From positions 6,717,780 to 6,781,779 of the forward strand of contig NC_080710.1 in the NCBI RefSeq assembly GCF_019097595.1: a stretch of DNA of 64,000 bases, given 5' to 3'. Positions 44,118 through 56,200 of the stretch are shown here, in pieces. Made by a program: the position numbers and the translations under genes. The DNA comes from Hemibagrus wyckioides (lineage: Eukaryota > Chordata > Actinopteri > Siluriformes > Bagridae). Position 1 is the first letter of the stretch. Every line of letters begins with the position of its first letter. The notes beneath the pieces were generated by a model, which was not told the DNA's origin, made no database searches, and worked only from the letters and a program-made list of their open reading frames with translations.

Positions 44118-46303
44118 TTATGAAAGCTCTTTCATGTCAAATGTTGGCACTTTCGACTCTTCTGCTTTGCCCACTTCTCCTCCTTCCTGCTTTTGTGTGG
44201 ACTCTGTGTAAGCTGCTTCTGGATTGGATTTACGCCCCTTAGGTGGTGGAATAGGTACTATGCCCTCTGTGGTACCCTCGGCCCCCTCCTGACCCTCAGC
44301 CACAGTTCTCTCCTTCTTCAGGTTCAGCTTTGCTGGGACATTTTTGGTTATGGTTTCTTTGAAGCGCTCTCCAGATCGTTTCAGTTGTTCACCTGACATC
44401 CGAATCTTCTCACGGCGCTCAGCTGTCACAATGCGCTCACCCAGCTTATTAACCTTGCTTCCGAGATTCTCCTTGGTCTTGGTCATGTTCTCACGGGAAA
44501 ATGTATTCTTCAGACTCTCAATACGCTTCAGGCCAGTCTTCTTCAACTTGGCTGCTGTGGAGTCAGCCTCTTCAACAACCATGTATTCTTCATCTGAGTC
44601 AGGAATTAAGGTCTCAGGTGCAGCTGGATCAGCAGATGCATCACCCCCTGCTGCTCCTTTTGGGGTGTCCTTTGGGCCTGGTACAGCTGGGACCTCAGTA
44701 TCACCCTGTAAAAAGAATGTGAATTTATTTTAGTCTAACTTAAACTGTCACATTAATAAAAATGCAAAATTTGTTGAAACAGATTAAAGCATATTTGAAT
44801 ACTTGCAGATATTTTTTTCTGTTGTTGTTACACACATATGATAATACCTGGTAATAAATATTAAAAATAAAACCAATGCATTTAAAAAAAAAATACTGTT
44901 ATTCTTTTGCTTCCTTTTATTTCTATGAAGCAGTAGTTTAAACCTGGACTTGAAGGACACATTCATTCATTCATTTAGTGATTTAGCAACCGCTTTATTT
45001 TGGTCAGAGTCACAGTCAATTCAGAGCCTATCCTGGATTCCTATACTGTTTTTAGACAGGAGAATTTATCATGAGACACCAGTCCTAATGGTGCAAGGCA
45101 CTATTAACCCACATTCCCAAACTCCTAGAGGTAATTTAGCTTAGCCAACCCACATGCATCTATGTTCTTCGATAGTGGGAGGAAACTGGAGAATACAATG
45201 TATAAATAATACAGATAAGTAATACAGGTTTCAGAAAAGGAAAAGAAAGAAAAGTATTAAAAGTATTACAGGTATTTATTTGTGATTTAAACTAAACATT
45301 TAACACAGTTTAACATATTTTTACAAAGTCTGAACTCATTGAAGGTAATGCCAACACCAATATTAAAAAGATTCAAGTAAAAGAAAACATTTCTAAATAT
45401 AATCAAATTAAAAAAGAATCAATTTTATTATAGATCCACATTATAATTACATTTCATGTATTTTAAGTATTCTATATTTTTGTGTATTAAAGCTCCTTTT
45501 GTGATTGCCTAAGTATTTTTTTTTCATGATGCAGCATTTATATTTTTTTTCATATTACAAACTGATATTTCTATATTTCTAATGTCCAATAAATACATAA
45601 ATAGATTTTTAAGTTTTTAGGCTTGAATGATTGCTAAATAATTAATCATGAATCCTGAGCCATTGTTCGACATTTGAAAATGTCAGGTTTTGATTTGTGC
45701 TTGTTATTAGGCTAATGATTGCCCAGGACAGTAATTGCAGGTGGTTACATTGCAGCTACCCAGAATGACTCGCAGCTGAGAGCACTATATTAGGACATGT
45801 GTCTTCACACTCTCAGAATAACCCTGTACAAGTATGTCAGCTTTTGCCTGCATATAGCACAACCTAAAAACACAGAAAATACAACTATGGAAATTAACAT
45901 TAACAAAAAAACAGTTTTTTTGTCCTTTAATATTATTTCTGTGTTATGCTAAAAGTTCAGCTAAAAGTCACAGTTTTTATATTGGATATTGTTGTTTATT
46001 ACAAAAATAATGACCTACTATTTTGCATGCTGATTATAGTAAAACTTATATTTTTTCATTCAGTATAATTAAAATGATATTATTTCTTGGTATTTTCTCA
46101 GATTAAAATATGATTTTACTTGATCTTACTCATTATTAAATATCATATGACTATGATCCCTCTGAATTTAGAAATATTATAATTATTATATGACAAGGTG
46201 GATAGTTTTGGCTGGATTAATAAAATTATAGATATAAACAATAAAATATTCTTATTAAGTCATTCATCTTGATGCTTATTATATAATTATCATGACTGTA
46301 ACA

Positions 46304-46347
<44 letters not shown>

Positions 46348-47244
46348 TGTTACAGTCATGATAATTATATAATAAGCATCAAGATGAATGACTTAATAAG
46401 AATATTTTATTATAACTATTGTGTATTTTATAAATAGTGTATTTTATATTTTATTATATAAAAATTGGCGGACAATGTGTAAAATAAAGACAACATATGA
46501 GGCTCAGGCTTACTTTCTTTATACAGTTACAATATTGTAACTATAAAGAAAGTAAGCCTGAATATATATATTTTTTATGTACAATTTATGCCAATTTTTA
46601 TGGTACATTGCTACAAAAACAATGGAGTCAGAATGCTTATTCCTTCATGCCATAAGGTAAGCTTATTGTCACATAATTTAGGAAAAAAATATTAATACTG
46701 TCTAATAATAAAATATCAATAATAGTTTAGAATCTTTTGTATTAATTATATATTTTGTATATTATTAAATATTCATAATCAACTAAATTAATTAAAATAC
46801 AATAAATTAAATGATGTACCCACTTCAATTGTAAACTAAAATACTAACATTGAATTGGCATTTTTGCAATATTCTTACCTGGTATATTACCACACGGAAC
46901 TTGTTTTTGTTTAGCAGCTCAGCCTGTGTTTCCTCTACCTTCTTGACACGTATATTTTGCTTTTCTATACGGACCCGCACATCCTTAATGTGGCAGCTAA
47001 CTTTTCGTGTTTTCTCCAGTAGCTTTTCCACAGTACCACTGGTAGTGGTGTGCTCCTTGGTCAATTTTACTACATCTTCTTGGATAGTTTTCACATTGTT
47101 CTCCAACTCCAACTGTCTCTCTTCCATGCGCTGCTGGCATGCCTGCACATTGTCAATGATACCAGCCACACGTTCCAGGAGAGAGAGAATATTCAAGGCA
47201 TTGGGCTCATCTGTAGCAGCCACAAGTCCCAGTTTTTCCGCCAT
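44118..47244 (-). CDS. cavin4: Cavin-4 (MURC), complete, two exons
   Basis: Exon 1 is 46879-47244 (ATG at 47244, in ggacATGG context; 122 codons). Exon 2 is 44118-44705 (TAA at 44118). The 2.2-kb intron has GT-AG ends and phase 0. The product is 317 residues; human cavin-4 has 364. Residues about 15-120 are the cavin HR1 coiled coil (LNILSLLERVAGIIDNVQ, TRKVSCHIKDVRVRIEKQ, KNKFRVVIYQ). After a short acidic linker (DSDEEYMVVEE) comes the basic HR2 (NTFSRENMTKTKENLGSK, VNKLGERIVTAERREKIR, SGERFKETITK), then ERTVAEGQE and a Pro/Glu-rich tail. KFRVVIxQ, SGERFK and RTVAEG point to cavin-4 rather than cavin-1, -2 or -3, and the tmeff1 neighbour agrees. Known role: muscle caveola coat subunit binding acidic lipids through HR1/HR2. 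A TATA-like run lies at about 47585-47596. The a/b teleost paralogue cannot be told. Confidence 0.92.
44965..45195 (-). mobile_element. SINE family S2 fragment in the cavin4 intron
   Basis: 'cattcattcattcatttag', 'gcctatcctggattcctata', acccacattcccaaactcct and 'agtgggaggaaactggaga' follow the antisense S2 SINE order. It is worn. Confidence 0.6.
46240..46411. repeat. Perfect 172-bp palindrome (86-bp arms, no spacer)
   Basis: Base by base, 46240-46325 is the exact complement of 46326-46411; the centre is an AT tract (about 46307-46345). The arms carry ordinary complex sequence such as cattcatcttgatgcttatt. It lies in the cavin4 intron. Confidence 0.97.
46504..46561. repeat. Near-perfect palindrome, about 29-bp arms
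   Basis: 'tcaggcttactttctttata' pairs with its complement at the right end. The centre is gttacaatattgtaac. Only a 2-base indel breaks symmetry. Cavin4 intron. Confidence 0.9.
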
Positions 47245-47787
47245 GTCCACCCTTATCAGATTCTAAAAGTCTGAGCTCCTTCCTTGAAGAGTAGAGACCA
47301 AGATTAAGGGTCTTCAGGTAGAAAGGTTGATGCTGGGTTCAAAGCTAGGGTAAGAGAGCATTAATTTTAACTAATCTACAAGACACACTAGGGTGAGATG
47401 TACTCCTCAACAACAGCTTCACTGGACTACTGGGAAGAAAATCATGAAAGCCCCACCCCACAGAAATCCAAGGGGCTTAAAGGGCAGACCACCCTAAGCC
47501 CCAAAGAGACACAGATAGCAACTGAGAAAGAGCCTGAACTCTGACAGGCAGGGAGGGCACCAAACCAACAGCACAAGATTTGAGTTATATATATATCTCT
47601 GGTAAGGTGACACTCTGACATTTAAAGACGTGTAAGGGGAGAGCTGGACATGATGTCACTCTTTTTACTGTTTCTTTGGTGTATTTGTGGGGGAGGGGTT
47701 GATTGCCTTAAACAATATAGTGCTTTAGTTGAAACACATATGCGTGTAATGTATGCTTAATTAATATGTCAGATTAATATACTTTGT

Positions 47788-48160
47788 ATGACCTCACTGG
47801 GACTTCTCCAAACTATTCCCACAAAGTATAATGGAATAAATGTCACAACATATAAAAACAATAAAATCTCAGGCACATATTTTTCTATTTATTATAACCC
47901 CTTTTTTTTTCGGGGGGGGGGGGGGGGGGTTATAATAAATAGAAAAATAGAAAAATATAATGTATGCTCGTAATGTATAATGTATGCTCACATACACATA
48001 ATGTATGCTCGGTAAATGTCAGATTAATAATGTACCATGTGTGACACTATCACCTACATACACTATGACAGACATGTTTGTAGACAACTGAACATTACAC
48101 CCATATGTGGGACTTCCCCAAACTATTGGCCCAGATTTGGAATGACAATATTTCCTAGGA
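47788..48160. mobile_element. Worn family-B MITE pieces
   Basis: 'cactgggacttctccaaact' at about 47795 and 'cccatatgtgggacttcccc' at about 48099 resemble the family-B block 'gtggggccttccccaaactc' at 13479. Ends are not resolved. The segment lies upstream of cavin4 and contains the inverted repeat 47878-47949. Confidence 0.4.
47878..47949. repeat. Inverted repeat (24-bp arms) around T9 and G18 tracts
   Basis: The arms 'tatttttctatttattataa' plus cccc (47878-47901) and the exact complement (47926-47949) enclose T9, C and part of an 18-base G run (47912-47929). About 640 bp upstream of the cavin4 start. Confidence 0.9.
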
Positions 48161-48314
48161 TGACTTTGTGTCCATTAAAACTGAGGAGATTGAACATGTG
48201 CACAAACTGACACATAATAATTTCAGTGAGGTGTCAGAGTACACATTCCTGTATTTTAGACAATTGATTATAATTTACTTTAGAAAAAATGGTTTTAGAG
48301 TTTATTTTAAAAAT

Positions 48315-48316
<2 letters not shown>

Positions 48317-48354
<38 letters not shown>
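48317..48354. repeat. (ATT)n microsatellite
   Basis: About 12 to 13 ATT units. Confidence 0.95.
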
Positions 48355-48859
48355 CAATTTCAGGGGGAAAAATCAGCTTTGTAATCAACTTCTGTGTCAT
48401 TACATAATTTTCCTCTGCTATCTGTCAATCTCCATCCCTCCACCTATCAGACAGATCATCAATCATTCACAAGCATTTATGATAAAATTTCACTAAAATA
48501 ATGTACACAGGGTTACAGTCCAAATTAATGCACAATGATTAAAACTTAGAAACATTCTTTATTGTCACTGTCAAGCTCTGCCTGCAGAATTTTGAGTCCA
48601 AAAGATCAAGGGATCTTTTTTGTAAGTCTAACATAAAGTCAGCCTTCCTCTGTACAACTGTAAATGATGGGAATAAAGTGAAAATGAAGTAAAGAGAAGG
48701 TGTCACAGTGGAGGTGTCAGTTCAGTCCGAGTTTCAGGTCGCCTCAGAACCTTCAGATCATTGTCAATATAATGCAGTATAATGCAGTAGTTGTTAGCTA
48801 CACCATATTACCCTACCTGCCTCTGAGTACATGTTTTGAATATTTATTTTTACTCTGAG

Positions 48860-49170
48860 CAGCAACGGGAATTCAGGCATGACTCCTCTCCGTCACCGAA
48901 GCCACGTGCGCTCTCCCAGAGAGCTGTGTTTCGGGGGCGATACCAACTGATGAAACGAAGATGAGGGGGGCTTTTATATTTTTAACTGATTTATTATGAC
49001 AAACTAACAGTCGATATGGAACATCAATAACGTTAAAAAACACTTCAACAGATGTTTCAGTTGATCAGTCGTATAAATAATGGGGAGCGGAGGTGGTGGT
49101 TGTATTTGCTCGTTCTGTTTGCTGGAGCAGGGGGCGGGGGACACCACTGAAGTCTCATAACCAGTAGCTG
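48860..49170. promoter_or_regulatory. Locally GC-rich, promoter-like segment
   Basis: Against an AT-rich background this stretch has several CpGs ('ctccgtcaccgaagccacgt', 'cgggggcgatacc') and a GC-box-like gggggcggggg at about 49129-49139. It could be a promoter or 5' UTR of an unidentified transcript between cavin4 and tmeff1. No direct proof. Confidence 0.3.
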
Positions 49171-49270
49171 TTGTTCAGCTGCCTTTTGTATGGCTTGCTT
49201 TTGTTAAAATGATTCTTTCGGCTCACGAACTTGTCCGGATATCCATGCTTCTATATGTTCTTTCTTCTAA

Positions 49271-49519
49271 CTTGCAAATCTGATATTTTCTCCACTGTTT
49301 ATTTCGTCCATTTCCGTCCATAAAAAAGTGTTCTATGGATTGGTGATATGTATTGCCCTGACTTTAGTCATTTGCATCTTACACTTTGAAGTTCTAATTA
49401 TTAATAATTCCATTACCATGGTGAAGGTCATTGAATGCGCTGAGCCAGGGGCAGTTCAGAAGTGTGATTTCTGCTGGAGTACATTTTTACACAAAGGTGC
49501 AGTGCAGTGGTTTCCTTAA
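49271..49519 (+). other. Unassigned hydrophobic open frame
   Basis: The frame is open from 49271 to a TAA at 49517-49519 and encodes a transmembrane-like stretch, VFYGLVICIALTLVICILHF, then a Cys-containing tail. It has no early ATG in good context (the first in-frame ATG is mid-frame, in ccATGg) and matches no family I know. It sits just right of the GC-rich segment, so it may be part of an exon or be chance. Confidence 0.2.
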
Positions 49520-50074
49520 GAGCCTGACAACTGTTTACCAGCCAATTTATTAAAAAAAAAAAAAACGCACAAACTTTACAAACTGTTGCTAAGTTTTAAA
49601 AAGGAAAAGATGTTTTTAATCTGTTTACACAAAGTGTCTAATGAGTTGTATAATTGGACATTGTCATATTAACTATTTTATGACTGTCTATCTTGATATG
49701 TAAGTAAGCAGTATTTAAAATCTGATGCAGACATCTATCCGGTCAGAGATCCAAGGTGAAGGGATATTTGCATGAGAATTTTAAATATTCAAAATCAAAA
49801 CAATTGAAATATGCATACACAAAAATGCTATTTTACTAGTATTGTTGTTTGTACATAATTCAATTGTATATTTCCAAATCTTGTTTGATAAGCTCTGAAA
49901 GAACACTGGTGTAGTCAAACATGTGCTATGATGGATTGATCAATCCTGAATCCACTCTGAATGTGTAATGATAAAAAAGATCCCAAAGGTGTGTGTGTGG
50001 GGGGGGGGTGTTCCTGAGAGTGTAATGGAAACGTAATTAATTAAAACCACCAAAACTGTAACATTTTACTGTGT

Positions 50075-50350
50075 TACAGTGGCTAGGATCCCTCTAACCA
50101 CTGCGACCAGGGTTCAATTACCAATGGATGGGGGGGTTTGGCTCAGTGCTGGTCCCTTAGAGATTTAGAGAGTTATGGTACTATGATACTGAGAGGTATA
50201 GAGAGTTATGGACAGCTATGTAGTTTGAAAGCTACCATTGCTAAGGCCCTTAACACTAAACTGCTCAGTTGTATACATACAACAAATGTATGTCAGAAGT
50301 GGGGACCCTTAATGGGGGTCATGCTGAACCCTAACAAGACCACACATATG
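50075..50350 (+). mobile_element. Degenerate tRNA-derived SINE
   Basis: A B-box-like 'cagggttcaattacc', then 'aaggcccttaacac', 'ctgctcagttgtatacat' and 'ggtcatgctgaaccctaac', in the order seen in the SINE at 1366-1591. It lies in the tmeff1 3' flank or 3' UTR. Confidence 0.55.
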
Positions 50351-51295
50351 TAGGTGGTAGTCCTTAGAATGTGAGAGTTAAACATTACTGTAAGTCAGCA
50401 AAATCATTCTCCGTGGCTAAACCCTTTCAATAAAGTAAAATTTTTACATTTAACTTAAAATTAAAAGAAATCACAATATGAGATACAACCAAACACAAAC
50501 TATACAGCCAAAGCTTCAAAGTACACAGCAAGTACTGCAAGTACAGCAAGGTACATGCATGGTCTAGAAAAAACCCTTTCCCAAGTGCATGGTATGTTTG
50601 AAGGAGCTTTCTATCTCCGCTATATATCTTAAGAAGCCAGCTTTCTTAAGAATTTTTTAAGCATATGGAAGCAAAACATAAAACAATAAACAAAAATATA
50701 AATAAATATGTTGATACAGTTGACAGTAGACAAATCAGAAGACAGTTCATTTAATTCTGTTAAATCTACATCACTGGACACAGTTTCATGCGATATGCAG
50801 TGTCTAGAATTAAATTAATAACTTTATCAAGGACACCACCAATAATCTTACAAATTAAAATCTACACACATTTTAACATTGCAACATTAACTATCCACCC
50901 ACACTGCATTCCATTGTCTGCAATTACCTTTAAAAAAAATTTTTGTTGTATTGTCATACATAACCAACTCCATTTGGTGTTCAGCTGCACTCACTAAAGT
51001 AAACACATTCAGTAACAAAGTGTACAGCAACTGTACCAAGAACATTTCACAGACATTTACCAAAAATAAGTAACAGAAAAAGGTAGACAATGAAAAGCTG
51101 GCTTTCATCATTCTGTTGGCAGTGCTTACTACTGTCAACAAGCTCCTTAAATGTCCAGAAGAAAATAAACAATAAGGCACCATAAATAAACTAAAAATAA
51201 ACCTATTGTCCACAGTTAAACACAGAATAAAACAAAACATACTCTTAATTGAAATCCACATGGTACAAAAGGTATAAAAGCAAAAATAAAACAAG

Positions 51296-53188
51296 CTACA
51301 TCATCCTGGATGGGGTGTCTGAAGAGAAATGCTTTTGCCGACGTCCTCGGTTATTCTTAGGGCATTTCCTGTTAAGAGAAGCAATATTTGTTCAACACTA
51401 TTGTTATGTATAGTAGTTTATTTATTACCTTGACTTTTCTGCTTATAAATTAGCCATATTTAAAAAGATAAAGAATATAGATTTTGCATATTTCAGGGGT
51501 CACGAACCTGGTGATGCACATGACAACGGCCACAATAATGGCTATCTGCACAGCTCCAATAATAGCAGCTATGAGTACATAGTGCAGTTTTTGACCACTT
51601 GGCACCACATACAGTATGTTAAAGTCAGTAACTTCCTCACACTGTGGCCCTGTGTACCCAGAATCACACCTGAAATGAAAGAAAGATCATTTATTTTAGA
51701 CATGAACATGTCTCTAAATCAAGGCATCTAAAAAAACAAAAACAAAATCCAAACCCTGAACTCAATGCATACCGACACGAGGAATGTCCATATTTGAATT
51801 CACAGTGGCCATGAACACAAAAGTTGTCATCTGAGCAGGGAATCGGCATCCAGCCATATCCTTTCCCTTCTCCTGTATCTGCTGGGTCTAACATTTGAAG
51901 AAAGAGTACAGTTTCTTATCTAAAACATTTAATTTAAATTAAGCTGTTTAGTTAATATTTTATGTGAGGCTGTAAAATAATTTAAGATAATGATTTATGT
52001 AATAGATTACACCCGTCAAATGTTTAAATATGGGGATGTTAAGTGGTTAAGTTGTTGGACCACTGATCAGAAGGTTGTGAGTTTGAATCCCAGGTCCACC
52101 AAGCTGCCACTGCTGGGCACCTGAACAGGGCCCTTAATCCTCAATTGCTCAGTTGTATAAAATGAGATAAAAATGTAAGTCACTCTGGATAAGGGCGTTT
52201 GCCAAATGCCAGAAATGTAAATAAAAATAAATGTTTACCAAAAAGATCAGTCTTGTAGGACAGTCCATCATCATTTTTTTTCCCCTTGTCTAAAACAAGA
52301 TAAACCATATTTTTAAGAAATAATGAAGGCATTTTTCATTAGTAAAGACAGGAAAATGTGTTACACACAGAGTAATAATATTATGCAGTGAAAGGAAATG
52401 ATGCAGTGTCTAAAACTACTTATTGTGCCATATTAGAAATGCTAGTATAGGTGATTAATCTGGCAGTTGACAAAAATCTGAATAAATGTATTACTTTACA
52501 TGATCATTTCTTTCCCAAGTTTCTTAAATTATACCTCAGAACACTTGGAATGAATGCTCATACAAACCATCATATTAAATGAAAGTGAAACAAACCATAT
52601 GTTTAGTTGCATCCCCAGGACACAACACATACAATTTCAGCAATCAGTTCTATTTGCTAGTTTATTTTTATTTTTTTATTTTTATTTTTTTACACATGAG
52701 TAGTTTGTGCAACAGCAACATACAAAACAGTACCGGACATTTCTTTCACTTGTTTTAATTCTACCATCATTATGTCAGTCTTTATTGTATTTGGCTTAGT
52801 GCCTGACTGCACAAGGACAGCAGTTGCTCAACCATTCAATAGATGGACCTATAAGTCTTTAGAGGATTTCTATGGTTATAAATGGTTGCTAGAGGATTTC
52901 TATGGTTGCTTAATACTGTGGCATCATGACTAGGTTATCATACCATAAAAGTGAAACTTTGACAGACTTAGAGTATACAGAATAGACTAAAAAGTGTAGA
53001 AAAAGATTATCCTACCTGGGCATCTCCCTAGATGTTTAACATCAATCTGCTCTTGTTTCAGACATGAAGCCTCCCGTACAAGACAGGGGTTGTTGTAGGA
53101 GTTGCCATCTGTACCACACACTGGATTCTCATTATGCCCACTACAGTCAATTTTACATGAACACCTAGGAAACAAAAAAATGTTTGTA

Positions 53189-53253
<65 letters not shown>

Positions 53254-56200
53254 GCTTGAATGGGAGAAAAAAGAATGGACACTTCTGTACAGGAACCAGA
53301 CTACACAGTAAAGATTCCACAACATTTCCTCTCATTTTTTTATTTGAAAGTGCCTTAATGTGTCTGCTGACCAGTTTGCAGGTTCATCTATCCATGGATA
53401 CATCTCCATATGGAGTTCAGTCAGCTTGATAACCCATGTAGTTTTGCCTGGCCTCAAACTCAAAAGAAGCAGTTTAACTTGCTATTAAAAGTGAGCGTAA
53501 ACTTGCACATTCTAGCAATGTCTAAAACAAAGTTGTTCTAGCCTGGGATTTAGCAAAACAATCAGGATAGCTGCAATTGCTGCAATTATTATCCCAGGAG
53601 GGTGGGATACTTCTACAATCAACATATTTCTGCTTTTTTTGTCTCACAAAATTGCAAAATCAAATGTTAGCCATAAGGTGTATATTAAAAAGGTAAGAAT
53701 TCCATTTCAGAAACAGGTTGTAACCAATTACCAGCTACCAGCCACCTATCCTGTAAGCATGATGTGTAACTGAGCTGGATTGTTCCCAGAATGCTGTCAT
53801 TGAACCGCCTTATGGGTGCATTCTCGAAGTTTATACTAGAGTTGTTAGCTATAGACAGAGACACAGAGGAGTCCAGATTATTGTTGATGAAGAAAGTTTT
53901 GAAGAAAAGTATGGAGGGTATAGCTAGGTGGCTAGGGTTAGCTCTTATTCCAGAACAAATGGCCAGCTGTGTACTTCTGATCATGTACAACTTTTGGTGC
54001 CTCCTTCTCTGACCAACAGCATCTGGCTGCTTTTTGTACCAGGCTGTCACCTCAACAAAAGTCCATTGTGAATTATATCTGTGCTTTATTTTACCATATT
54101 CATCAAGGCATGGTGATAACAAATCTAACAGAGAACTAGTTTTTCCAAGTCATTTCCAACTCAAGTATATCTGGGTTCATGAGTGATGGAAAGAGAGTGA
54201 GATCAATAAAGGGATGAAGCTGCAACAGTGGCTCAGTCTGTCTTTTAGTTATACTTTGTGAAATTAAGGTTGGTCGGTAGGTAGGTAGGTAGGCAGGTCG
54301 ATCTCTCCACTCACGTGAAGGGATCATTCAACTTTCATGGTGTATACTAGATCATTCGTGTTTTTCAACAAGAAGACTGGATTAGTATACACTAATGACC
54401 CATAACAAAGCTGTGCAAAAGTAAATAGCTGGTCTACTTTATCACAGCTTGAATGAAACCAACATTGTTCTCCTCTGCTGGGATTTTCCAAGGAGGAAGT
54501 GTGATTCCCATATAAGTGGAATATACCCTCTTTAAAACAAACAAACAAACAAACAACAATCCCAGTTTGCCAGTCCAAGGGCACTGCCACAAATATACCA
54601 TGCATCATTAAAGTGGTAGGTTTACCACATATTCTTGATCTTGTTCAATGCTTTTAACAAATCTAGGCAAATCTTCACCATTGCGGTTTTGCTACTATTG
54701 CTACTGTTTCTTAACAGTACTCTCAAAGAGATGGGTTCCAAAACAACCAGGATTTCTGGTACTGCCTCCTCAAGTGAAAGCCACTGGGGAAATAAATTAC
54801 TCAAAGTATTCTTTCTATGGCTCAACAAAATCTCCAGCAGAGATACAACATGCACATATTTAGCAAGGTCTCAATTTTCCTTTTCTTAGATGTGGCACAA
54901 TTTGCCAGAATGTCTTTGGGGCCACCCAAATGTCCCCTTCATGGCCTCTCTAGACTCCCAGCCCGAGCTTTTGCTTCTGAAACTGATTTTGTTACAGCCA
55001 TGGTGGCTATCCAGAATCTATGTCATAACTGAATCAGGAAAGCATTTAACACAGGTTAGTTAAATCCACCTTTCACTAAAGCTTTTGGCAGATACTATCA
55101 TGTAACCCATGTTCATGTATCATGTTTGGTATTTTATACACAAAACCTCATTCAGCCTAGTTAATCACTAATTTTAAAAAAAATGTAAGCAACTCTAGTC
55201 ACAACTTTTGTTTTTACCAAAAAGTCCAAAGTTGTCATGCCAAATCTACTAAAGCAAACACACTAGAAATTTGTTGCATGTGCAACAATGCAGTGCAAAA
55301 TTTTTTTACCCTACCAACAAACATATTAAAATGTACCCAAATTTGATTTTTTATTAAGTATATCAAGATAAATAATGAAGCATAAAAAAACAATACAACA
55401 AATACTTAAAACAACTGGATTTGAACAATAACAAAAAAGCTGATACTTACGAGTCTTCATCTTCTGAATCCTCATCACATTCAGCACCATATTTGCAGTT
55501 GCTACATTTAGTGAGTTTCTTGCTTGTATCTGTACCTGATCCTTCATCATCTACAAGACATAAGGAACCACATATTAGAGGTCAGCACAACTAAAACGAT
55601 ATTAGCTGTTGTAGTAGTGGGTGGTATGACTGATGATTTACATGTATTTGCCAGGAGATTTATCTGCCTTATGTAAACAACTTGGCAAGGCAATGGTAAG
55701 ATGAACAAAGTATTAGAACAGATCATCTTAAAATAATAATAATTAATATTTGCTTGTATATTTCATGTTTGCAAGAATGGGAGAAAAGCAAGCCAGTTTG
55801 GAGCTGAGAAAAGAAGAATCTGCAAGAGTCATTGTACAAGCATTTGCCACATCCAGTACAACAATTTGGAATGTCATGAAAAGGAAAAAATGACACCAGT
55901 CTACGTATGTAACCCAGTTCCCTGATAAGTGTGATGTGGATGCCTGTAGTGTAGCAAATGATGCAACATCAATCACATACGTAACCTGGTATCGTTCCCT
56001 TTAAAGTGAACTCAAAGCTGTGCCATGGCTTGATGTTATGGAATGTTAATACCAACGGCATCACAAGCTGGGAGATGTCTGTCCTGCAGGGCTGTGAGTA
56101 CAGCACGGGGCAACTATGGGAGCAGAGCATCAGCTAGCCTTATGGGACCCAGGGATGGGGTGAAGGTCCATACTATAAAACCTATTAAAAGCGTGTGGAG

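Noticed and set aside
44118..47244. Assignment of this gene to cavin-1 or cavin-2
   Set aside because: KFRVVIxQ, the SGERFK repeat region and RTVAEG fit cavin-4 better, and the neighbour tmeff1 supports it.
47788..49170. CRISPR-like or phage-like organisation suggested by repeated short motifs
   Set aside because: The repeats are microsatellites and worn MITE pieces in a vertebrate genome; there is no regular repeat-spacer structure.
50887..51294. 135-codon minus-strand open frame just after the tmeff1 stop
   Set aside because: It is Phe/Cys-rich with no recognisable domain, lies in the probable 3' UTR, and has no sign of coding selection that I can see.
51600..51680. Apparent frameshift in the tmeff1 EGF exon
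   Set aside because: Recounting showed the phase is intact: the 162-bp exon reads [12 protein letters not shown] without a shift.
52987..53325. Frames with long Leu, Tyr or Asn runs
   Set aside because: The runs come from the (AAT)n microsatellite. Only the Kazal exon 53016-53164 within this interval is real.
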